This document shows positions 1 to 6,064 of a stretch of 13,865 nt of DNA, in pieces. Within the stretch, counting starts at the first letter, position 1; every line of letters begins with the position of its first letter. Location: assembly GCA_002305165.1 (NCBI GenBank), contig DBQI01000036.1, forward strand, positions 1 through 13,865, given 5' to 3'. The notes beneath the pieces are model-generated. The model saw only the letters and a program-made list of their open reading frames with translations, was not told the DNA's origin and made no database searches. The position numbers were made by a program, and so were the translations under genes. Source of the DNA: Armatimonadetes bacterium UBA1398 (GTDB lineage Bacteria; Armatimonadota; Zipacnadia; UBA1398).

Positions 1-30
1 CCCCCCTCCCTCGCATACTCTTACCGTGGG

Positions 31-35
31 GGAGG
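31..35 (+). promoter_or_regulatory. Candidate ribosome binding site for a CTG start
   Basis: GGAGG lies four bases before the CTG at 40, inside the purine run at 28-39. It is the only Shine-Dalgarno-like sequence near the signal peptide and is the reason for proposing CTG as the start. The surrounding G-rich run weakens its specificity. Confidence 0.4.
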
Positions 36-39
36 GGGG

Positions 40-2025
40 CTGAAGCCCGGTCGTGGGGCCCTTGCCGCCCTTCCAGCCCTCCTCTTTTCCCTCCTTGCCT
101 TCCCCGCCCCCGCCCAGAACGGCGCACCGACCTACCACCTCGGGCCCGGCGACGTGATCCAGATCACCGTCGTCGGCGAGCCCGACCTGAGCGTCTCCCA
201 GACCATCGGGCCCGACGGCCGAATCAGCTTCTCGCCCCTCGGTATGGTCGAGGCCGGTGGCAAGACGCCCGAGGCCCTCGCCGATGAGCTGCGCCTGGGC
301 CTCATCGACGCCAAGTGGCTACTCGACCCCATCGTCACCGTGGCCGTGGGGGCCTACAACTCGACCAAGATCAACATCGTCGGCGCCGTGGTCACGCCCG
401 GGCAGTACCAGCATGAACCGGGCATGACCATCCGCGCGGCCATCGCCCGCGCCGGCGGCCTCACCTCCGGCGGCGATGTGGGCAAGGCGCCCACCAAGGG
501 CACTGTCATCCACGCCGACGGCGCATCGACCGCCATCGACCTCCAACAGGCCCTCGCGGGCACAGGTCCGAGTGGGGAGATGAAGCTCCAGCCCGGCGAT
601 ACCCTCGTCATCGAGGCGCCCGATACCGTCATGGTCTTCGGCCACGTCGCCAAGGAGGGCACCTTCCCCGCCTACCCCGGGATGCCCATCTCCCGGCTGA
701 TCTCCGATGTGGGCGGCGCGACCGAGGAGGGTGACCTCGAGAACGTGACCATCCGCGGGGCAAACGGCGACCTGCGGGTTGTCGATGTGCAGGCCATCAT
801 CCGCGGCGAGGCGAGCGACGAGGAGGTCACCCTCAACCCAGGTGACCTCGTCTTCGTGCCGAGGGCCTCGCGCGAGGTGAAGCTCCTCGGCTACATCGCG
901 AAGCAGGGCGAGTTCCCTATCCGCGAGGATATGCGGGTCTCCGACCTCATCGCCCAGGCGGGCGGTCCCACTCGGGGCGGCGCCCAGCGGAGCGACATGA
1001 GCCGCATCGTCCTCACGAGCGCAGACGGCCAGAGGCGGACCCTAGACCTCGACGCCATCCTGAGCGGCAGCGTGACGAGCGATGACGACAACGACCCGCT
1101 GCTTCGATCGGGGGACACCGTCTTCGTGCCCATGCTCCGCGCCGAGATCATGGTCCTGGGCCAGGTCACCAGCCCCGGCGCCTTCGAGTACGTGGAGGGC
1201 ATGACGGCCACCGACGCCCTGGCCGAGGCCGGCGGAGCCATCCTCATGGCGACGATCCGTCCCTTGGGCCGCACGACGACGACCCTGACCCGGGACACGA
1301 CGAGCGCCGACCTCTCCCGCTGCCGTATCTACCGCGCCACAGGCGAGACCATCGAGGCAGACCTGAGTGGGCTCACGAGGGCCGAGATGCCCACCAACCG
1401 GGTGCCCCTCTTCCCCGGCGACACCCTCATCGTCCCCGCCACCGAGAACACGATCATCATCTCGGGCTACGTCCAGGTGCCCGGCTACTACGAGTTCGGC
1501 CTCGGGCTCACCCTGCGCGAGGCCATCGCCGCGGCGGGCGACGTGATCCGCAATGAGGGCTCCACCTCCAGCGTCGAGGTCAGGCACGCGGACGGCGCCG
1601 TCGAGATCGTGGACATCCTGGAATCCGACCTGGAGCTACGTCCCGGCGACCACATCCGCGTGCCCTATGCCCGGTACCGCGTCCTCGTGACAGGCTACGT
1701 CCGGTCCCCGGGCGTCTACGAGTGGCATGAGGGGGACCGGCTGCTCGATCTGCTCTACCGAGCGGGCGGGGCCATCATCAGCGAGGGCATCGAGGGCGAC
1801 TTCTTCCACGCGGCCGTGATCCGGCGCACCGCGGAGGGCGAGGAGCAGCTGATCAAGCTCGACCTCGGGCCCCTCTACGACCACGGCGTCCAGGAGGACA
1901 ACATCCCACTGGAGCCGGGCGATATCATCTTGATTCCCGAGTCCGACCATACCGACTACGATGGCTGGCTGAGCACCCTCACCCAGGGCTTCGGCCTGTT
2001 CAGGATCATCGACTCGATCTTCTAG
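40..2025 (+). CDS. SLBB-repeat polysaccharide export protein (Wza/OPX-like)
   Basis: Outer-membrane polysaccharide exporter that would form the secretion channel for the polymer. From a CTG start at 40 the protein is 661 residues. Residues 1-25 form a signal peptide: K2 and R5, then a Leu/Ala/Phe core, ending Ala-Pro-Ala before Gln26. A Poly_export domain follows at about 32-105 (YHLGPGDVIQI). Six SLBB repeats come next, at about 110-194, 196-275, 279-365, 369-467, 471-543 and 547-633. Each opens with a hydrophobic strand plus G-x-V/I and P-G-x-(F/Y) and closes with PGD-x-(L/I/V)-x-(V/I)P. Repeat 4 has a Thr/Arg-rich insertion. The tail (about 634-661) is a short amphipathic segment. No ATG, GTG or TTG is in frame upstream of the signal peptide. 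The frame is open to base 1, so the start could also lie outside the window. GTG at 154 would delete the signal peptide and cut into the export domain. The chain-length gene follows 57 bases downstream. Family assignment is very secure; the start is not. Confidence 0.93.
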   Translation: MKPGRGALAALPALLFSLLAFPAPAQNGAPTYHLGPGDVIQITVVGEPDLSVSQTIGPDGRISFSPLGMVEAGGKTPEALADELRLGLIDAKWLLDPIVTVAVGAYNSTKINIVGAVVTPGQYQHEPGMTIRAAIARAGGLTSGGDVGKAPTKGTVIHADGASTAIDLQQALAGTGPSGEMKLQPGDTLVIEAPDTVMVFGHVAKEGTFPAYPGMPISRLISDVGGATEEGDLENVTIRGANGDLRVVDVQAIIRGEASDEEVTLNPGDLVFVPRASREVKLLGYIAKQGEFPIREDMRVSDLIAQAGGPTRGGAQRSDMSRIVLTSADGQRRTLDLDAILSGSVTSDDDNDPLLRSGDTVFVPMLRAEIMVLGQVTSPGAFEYVEGMTATDALAEAGGAILMATIRPLGRTTTTLTRDTTSADLSRCRIYRATGETIEADLSGLTRAEMPTNRVPLFPGDTLIVPATENTIIISGYVQVPGYYEFGLGLTLREAIAAAGDVIRNEGSTSSVEVRHADGAVEIVDILESDLELRPGDHIRVPYARYRVLVTGYVRSPGVYEWHEGDRLLDLLYRAGGAIISEGIEGDFFHAAVIRRTAEGEEQLIKLDLGPLYDHGVQEDNIPLEPGDIILIPESDHTDYDGWLSTLTQGFGLFRIIDSIF

Positions 2026-2027
2026 AT

Positions 2028-2048
2028 CTGCCCCCGCCCTGCGGGCAG
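2028..2048 (+). other. Hairpin between exporter and chain-length genes
   Basis: CTGCCC at 2028-2033 pairs with GGGCAG at 2043-2048 (9-base loop). An overlapping alternative is CCCTGC/GCAGGG at 2037-2050. It starts three bases after the exporter stop codon and has no T tract. I read it as a possible mRNA-stabilising or attenuating stem inside one operon, not as a terminator. Confidence 0.35.
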
Positions 2049-2082
2049 GGGACGGCAGCGACGCAGAGGAGCGCAACACCTC

Positions 2083-4128
2083 GTGGATGCAGGCGCCTAC
2101 AACCAAGAGGCTTACGGCCAGCCCGGCGGCATAGACGTTGCCGCCCTGGGCCGCATGCTCCGTCGTCGCTGGCCCTTGGGGCTTCTGGCCTTCGTCTCCA
2201 TCGTCGTCGCGGTCTCCGTCTACACCTCCATGCAGGAGCGCGTCTACGAGGCCAAGGTCACCCTGATGATCGGCACCGAGCAGCGGGCTCGCGGCGCCTC
2301 CGACTTCGCCGCTCTCGAACAGTTCATGGGGAGCGGCCTCCGTAGCGTCGAGACCCAGCGCGTGATGCTCGCGAACCCCGCCCTCTACAAGAAGGCCGCT
2401 GAGGCCCTCGAGATCGACACCGCCGAGTTCCCCGATGAGTTCGGCGTCAAGGTCGAGGCGCCGGAGTTCGCCGACATGCTCATCCTTACCGTCTCCGATA
2501 CGAACCCCCAGCGCGCCGCCGACTTCGCGAACAAGGTCGCCGAGATCTTCATCAAGGAGAACGAGACGGGCACCCGCAACGCCGCCCGGCGCGCCATCGA
2601 GTTCATTGACAAGCAGCTTGCCGAGACCCGAAAGCAGATCCTTAGCACCGAGGGCCAGCTCCGCGACTACCGCCAAGAGCACGGCATCGTCGACCTGCCG
2701 AGCGAGGTGAGCGCTCGGACGACGGCCGTCAATACCCTCAGATCGAGCGCAGCTTCGGCGGCCGCCGAACGCGCCGCCGCGAGCAGCCAGGCTGCCCACT
2801 ACCGGAGCGAGCTAGGCAAGGTTGAGGACCGGGTCATCCAGTCCACAAGCATCGCTCGCAACCCCATCATCGGCAGCATTGAGAGCCGCATCTCGGAGCT
2901 GGAGCTGGAGCGCGCCCAGCAAGCCACCACCCGTGGCCCCGAGCACGCCGAGATCAAGAAGCTCGATGAGCAGATTGCTACGGCCCGCGCCGAACTTGCC
3001 GATGCCGTCGACACGATCGTCTCCGGTGAGCAGGAGATCATCAACCCGGTCCACAGCCAGTTCTATGAGGCCATTGCCGACGCCGAGGCGGCGGCCCTCG
3101 CCGCGGGAGCGCGCGAGAGCGCTCTCAATGCGGCTCTATCCCGCGAGAAGGAGCGGCTGGCGCAGCTCCCCGGGTTCGAGGCCGAGTTGGCCGCCCTCAC
3201 CATGGACTCCATCGGACTCGATCGGATGTACACCATTCTCCTGGAGCGAAAGCAGGAGTTCTCCATTCAGGAAGAGGCGACGCCGCCTGTCGCCGAGGTC
3301 ATCTCCGCCGCCGAGCGGCCCCGGGCGCCCGTGCGGCCGCGGCGGTCCCTGAATCTCGCTATCGGCGTCGTCCTTGGCCTCATCCTCGCGGCCCTCGCGA
3401 TCGGGCTGGTTGAGACCCTGGATGACGCGCCGCGTACCTCCTGGCAGGCTCAGGACGCCCTGGGCCTCTCCTGCCTCGCCGATGTGCCCAAGGTTCGGCC
3501 GGGCAGCGAGTTGCTCATCGGTAAGAGCGTCCACGCGGGGGTGGTGGACGCTTACGGGGCGCTCCGCACCAATCTGCGTCTCGCGACCGCGGGCGGCATG
3601 CCGCGGTCGATCATGGTAACGGGCGCTCAGTTGGGCGCAGGGGCCACGACGACGGCCGCGAACCTCGCCGTCGCGTTGGCCCGCAGCGGCCATCGGGTCG
3701 TCGCCGTGGATGCGAACCTGCGGGACCCCCAATTGCACGAGAAGCTAGGCATCGTCCCCGGCGACGGCCTCGTCGATGTCCTTGCAGGGGCGGCGCCCGC
3801 CACCTCCGCTGTCGTCGCCACCCAGGAGCGCAACCTGTGGTTCCTGGCGGCAGGCAGCCAGGCCCCGAGCCCCGTGGACCTGCTCGACTCCGAGGCCATG
3901 AAGAACACGATGCGGTCCCTCATGGACCAGTTCGACGCGATCGTGATCGACAGCCCCTCGCCCGAGGAGTACTCGGACCCCATCGTCCTCGCGCCGACCT
4001 GCGATGCCACCCTCCTGGTCATCCTCATCGGCCGCTCACCCCTGCGCATCGCCCAAGCCGAGGTCCGCAAGCTCGAATGGGCAGGCCGCCGCCCCATCGG
4101 GTTCGTCTCCAACGCCATCCGGCGCTAG
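2083..4128 (+). CDS. Wzz-like chain-length regulator fused to a degenerate BY-kinase domain
   Basis: Inner-membrane polysaccharide co-polymerase (681 aa) that would set polymer length together with the exporter upstream. The N-terminal Wzz domain has a first membrane segment at about 32-48. A long periplasmic stretch (about 50-410) is rich in Ala/Glu/Arg/Gln heptads from roughly 165 to 370. The Pro/Arg-rich APVRPRRSLN motif leads into a second membrane segment at about 423-441. The cytoplasmic domain (about 450-681) is recognisably of the BY-kinase/CpsD/MinD fold but its motifs are altered. Walker A reads GAQLGAGAT (514-522) with Ala521 where the catalytic Lys should be. Walker A' reads D543-A-N545-L-R547 with Asn for the second Asp. 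Walker B retains IVIDSP around D623. There is no C-terminal tyrosine cluster; the protein ends SNAIRR. Hence probably no autokinase activity. The GTG start at 2083 has AGAGGAG at 2065-2071, a rather long spacing. Family very secure; loss of activity is inferred. Confidence 0.92.
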   Translation: MDAGAYNQEAYGQPGGIDVAALGRMLRRRWPLGLLAFVSIVVAVSVYTSMQERVYEAKVTLMIGTEQRARGASDFAALEQFMGSGLRSVETQRVMLANPALYKKAAEALEIDTAEFPDEFGVKVEAPEFADMLILTVSDTNPQRAADFANKVAEIFIKENETGTRNAARRAIEFIDKQLAETRKQILSTEGQLRDYRQEHGIVDLPSEVSARTTAVNTLRSSAASAAAERAAASSQAAHYRSELGKVEDRVIQSTSIARNPIIGSIESRISELELERAQQATTRGPEHAEIKKLDEQIATARAELADAVDTIVSGEQEIINPVHSQFYEAIADAEAAALAAGARESALNAALSREKERLAQLPGFEAELAALTMDSIGLDRMYTILLERKQEFSIQEEATPPVAEVISAAERPRAPVRPRRSLNLAIGVVLGLILAALAIGLVETLDDAPRTSWQAQDALGLSCLADVPKVRPGSELLIGKSVHAGVVDAYGALRTNLRLATAGGMPRSIMVTGAQLGAGATTTAANLAVALARSGHRVVAVDANLRDPQLHEKLGIVPGDGLVDVLAGAAPATSAVVATQERNLWFLAAGSQAPSPVDLLDSEAMKNTMRSLMDQFDAIVIDSPSPEEYSDPIVLAPTCDATLLVILIGRSPLRIAQAEVRKLEWAGRRPIGFVSNAIRR

Positions 4129-4169
4129 GCCGGCCCGCTCCTACGGCCTCTTACCGGGCTCATCCTTCT

Positions 4170-4235
4170 CCTGCGTGCGAGGCCGCAGGGGAAAGCGACC
4201 GAAGGCCAGGAGGGGCACTTCGGCTTGGCCTCGGT
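4170..4235 (+). other. Two consecutive strong hairpins in the 218-base gap 4129-4346
   Basis: CCTGCG (4170-4175) pairs with CGCAGG (4184-4189) around an 8-base loop. Then ACCGAAGGCCA (4198-4208) pairs with TGGCCTCGGT (4226-4235) with a single bulged A. No T tract follows. The rest of the gap shows no convincing gene or promoter. The element may terminate or process the upstream mRNA, form a leader for the lipoprotein gene, or be a dispersed intergenic repeat; a related sequence occurs at 6220-6250. Confidence 0.4.
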
Positions 4236-4332
4236 ACCGGCCACAAGCAACAGGCCCAGCCCACCATCTCTCCCGCCCTTGCAAGTCCCACCCCCATTCC
4301 CCACCGAACTCAGCCAGACCACTCCATGAGCT

Positions 4333-4337
4333 GGAGG
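4333..4337 (+). promoter_or_regulatory. Ribosome binding site deciding the lipoprotein start
   Basis: GGAGG sits nine bases before the ATG at 4347. It favours that start over the in-frame ATG at 4326 and over starts further upstream that overlap the kinase-like gene. Confidence 0.65.
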
Positions 4338-4346
4338 CCCCACGCC

Positions 4347-5747
4347 ATGACCTTCCGCATCCTGTCCACCCTCGTCGGCACGATCCTGCTCATCGCCCTC
4401 CTCGGCTGCGCCAGCGGCGGCGCCCCGAACCCGCCCGAGCAGCCCCAGCGCCTCTCGGTGATCTTCGACATGGGCCAGTCCGCAGGCGCCTCCAGCCGCA
4501 GCCTCTCGCCCGAGAAGACCGTAGGCGGCTACACGGTCCAGCTCGAGAGCGCGGCCGGTGGCTTCGACCCGGTCACCAAGGAACTCACGGGCTATGTGAG
4601 GGTCCACAATAGATCGGCCGGGAGCACGGCCACGATGTATGACACCCAGGCCCGCATCGTGAGCATCTCTGCCATCGACGGCGCGACCGATGTCTTCACC
4701 TTCGAGGTAGAGGTCTCGTGGTATGCCGAGGATCCGGCGGGCGACCCTGTCTACGACGCCGGTACGGGCCAACACGGCGACTTCTCATCGAACGACGGCG
4801 ACTGGAACTATGGGTCGATCAACGTGGGCAAGGAGAGCGCCTTCCTACCCTGGACCTTCACGCTTGAAGCATGGGTTGCGCCGCCACCCACTGCCTTCAG
4901 CCTCGATGCCACCTACTCCCGGACCGGCGCCGTCAGCACATGGTCCCAGCCGAGCGGTGTGGCTCTCGCGGACAACGGCCACCTCTTCGTCTCGGACACC
5001 AAGCACCACCAGTTGGTCGAGTTCGACGCGGCCGGTGTCCACATCTCCACTTACGCCGACGGCCTGGCGCAAGTGGATAGCGACTCGCTAAACAGTCCGT
5101 ACGGCCTCGCCGTCATTCCCGAGACCAACCCGAGCTACGGCGGCCACATCATCGTTGCGAACACCGGTGCCAACATTGCGGTGCGCTACGCACCGGGTGC
5201 GAGCACTTGGTTCGCTACCAACAGCGTGACACTGTCCTCGCCCCTGGATGTAGCAGCGACCCGAACGGGCGACATCTTCGTAGCTGATAACGGAAACAGC
5301 CGAGCCGCCTGGGTCACTCTCGAGCCCTTCGCGACGGGTAGCTCTTCCCATGCTGACTTCAGCCAGCCCGCCGGCGTCACTGTGGGGCCGGACGGCCTGC
5401 TGTACATCTCGGACCGCACCTCCAAGAAGATCATCAAGCTCCGCATCGTCCGCAATCAGTACGGCGCGATCGATGAACTGGCCCACGTCAGCACGTGGTC
5501 TCCCGTCGGCTCTGGCGCGCTCACCACGCCACGCGGCATCTGTGTAGACTACGCGGGCTATGTGTACGTAGCCGACCAGGGAGCGTCGAAGGTCGTCGTC
5601 TTCAATGCTGCTGGTGCATTCGCGCGGTCCCTCGCGCCCGGCTACGCCCCCTACGACGTCGACATCTCGCCCGATGGCCAACACCTATATGTCGCTGGTG
5701 GCACAACGACCTCCGGCCATGTGCAGCGCTACACAATCACCCGCTAG
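4347..5747 (+). CDS. Lipoprotein with six-bladed NHL-type beta-propeller
   Basis: Predicted 466-residue lipoprotein. The signal peptide (MTFRIL plus a hydrophobic core) ends in the lipobox L-L-G-C with Cys21 as the lipidated residue. Residues about 35-185 look like an all-beta domain without a motif I can name. From about 190 to the end there are six NHL-like repeats, starting near 194, 248, 295, 338, 391 and 432. Each follows the pattern P-x-G-(V/L/I)-x-(V/A)-x-x-x-G-x-(L/I)-(F/Y)-(V/I)-(S/A)-D; examples are QPSGVALADNGHLFVSD and TPRGICVDYAGYVYVAD. Six blades would close one propeller. Such propellers bind proteins, RNA or glycans, and some are lyases; no catalytic residues are evident here. 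Its position between the chain-length gene and the flippase suggests a periplasmic or surface role in polymer assembly or retention, but that is inference. The frame is open upstream to 3837, but that part overlaps the preceding gene and is an artefact. Confidence 0.88.
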   Translation: MTFRILSTLVGTILLIALLGCASGGAPNPPEQPQRLSVIFDMGQSAGASSRSLSPEKTVGGYTVQLESAAGGFDPVTKELTGYVRVHNRSAGSTATMYDTQARIVSISAIDGATDVFTFEVEVSWYAEDPAGDPVYDAGTGQHGDFSSNDGDWNYGSINVGKESAFLPWTFTLEAWVAPPPTAFSLDATYSRTGAVSTWSQPSGVALADNGHLFVSDTKHHQLVEFDAAGVHISTYADGLAQVDSDSLNSPYGLAVIPETNPSYGGHIIVANTGANIAVRYAPGASTWFATNSVTLSSPLDVAATRTGDIFVADNGNSRAAWVTLEPFATGSSSHADFSQPAGVTVGPDGLLYISDRTSKKIIKLRIVRNQYGAIDELAHVSTWSPVGSGALTTPRGICVDYAGYVYVADQGASKVVVFNAAGAFARSLAPGYAPYDVDISPDGQHLYVAGGTTTSGHVQRYTITR

Positions 5748-5771
5748 TCCAACTCTTGGTCTTCCGTCCCC

Positions 5772-5800
5772 TTGCCTTCGCACCCCTGTCCTGCTACTCT
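5772..5800 (+). promoter_or_regulatory. Sigma70-like promoter candidate before the small peptide
   Basis: TTGCCT at 5772-5777 and TACTCT at 5795-5800 are separated by exactly 17 bases, with an extended -10 TG at 5792-5793. The match to consensus is partial (4/6 and 3/6). Placement 50 bases before the peptide ATG, in a gene gap, is what makes it worth listing. It would make the peptide-flippase part its own transcription unit. Confidence 0.4.
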
Positions 5801-5812
5801 GTTCTCCACGCG

Positions 5813-5818
5813 AAGGAG
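5813..5818 (+). promoter_or_regulatory. AAGGAG ribosome binding site candidate
   Basis: AAGGAG lies 11 bases before the GTG at 5830, which is in frame with the small peptide and would add seven residues. It is too far (32 bases) from the ATG at 5851. It therefore bears on which start is used. Confidence 0.4.
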
Positions 5819-5850
5819 TCCCGGCGCAAGTGTTGGACTATGGATGCATC

Positions 5851-6024
5851 ATGATCAAAACACCGAAGCATACCCGCCGCAGGCTCTTTGTCGCGCCCGA
5901 ACTGACCTTCTTCGGCCAGATGGACCGCATTGTCATGCTGAGCCCGCCCGACAAGCCGGCCGGGTCTCTCACCGGACGAGGTACGGCGCGTACTCGCAAC
6001 CCTGGCGACTTCTTCGGCAGCTAG
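5851..6024 (+). CDS. Small RiPP-leader-like peptide (57 aa)
   Basis: A short peptide beginning MIKTPKHTRRRLFVAPELT. The stretch F-V-A-P-E-L-T-F-F-G matches the Y/F-x-x-P-x-L-x-x-x-G pattern of leader peptides in the lasso-leader RiPP precursor family, which PqqD-like RRE proteins bind. The C-terminal half is quite different in character: Gly/Ser/Thr/Arg/Pro-rich, with no acidic residues until NPGDFFGS. That fits a leader-core split. A classical lasso core (Gly1 with Asp/Glu at 7-9) is not evident, so the modification, if any, is unknown. No RRE, protease, cyclase or radical-SAM gene is in the window. It lies between the NHL lipoprotein and the flippase, behind its own promoter candidate. The start could also be GTG 5830, which has the better ribosome binding site. 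It could instead be an unmodified small protein of the polysaccharide locus. Coding is likely; function is inferred from the motif only. Confidence 0.6.
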   Translation: MIKTPKHTRRRLFVAPELTFFGQMDRIVMLSPPDKPAGSLTGRGTARTRNPGDFFGS

Positions 6025-6064
6025 TGGCGCGTTCTGCTCAGCTCTCTGCCCACTACACATCCCA

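Noticed and set aside
1636..2799. Long minus-strand open frame (387 codons) across the exporter and chain-length genes
   Set aside because: It is a shadow of strong GC3 bias on the opposite strand. It spans two secure genes and has no recognisable domain.
3837..4346. Upstream extension of the lipoprotein frame
   Set aside because: It overlaps the kinase-like gene, reads as low-complexity Pro/Arg/His, and would bury the lipobox signal peptide internally.
4129..4346. c-di-GMP or cobalamin riboswitch before the lipoprotein gene
   Set aside because: The hairpins do not carry the conserved core sequences of either class that I could recall.
5944..6024. Classical lasso-peptide core in the small peptide
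   Set aside because: No Gly followed by Asp/Glu at position 7-9 is seen, and no lasso cyclase or protease is in the window; only the leader resemblance is kept.
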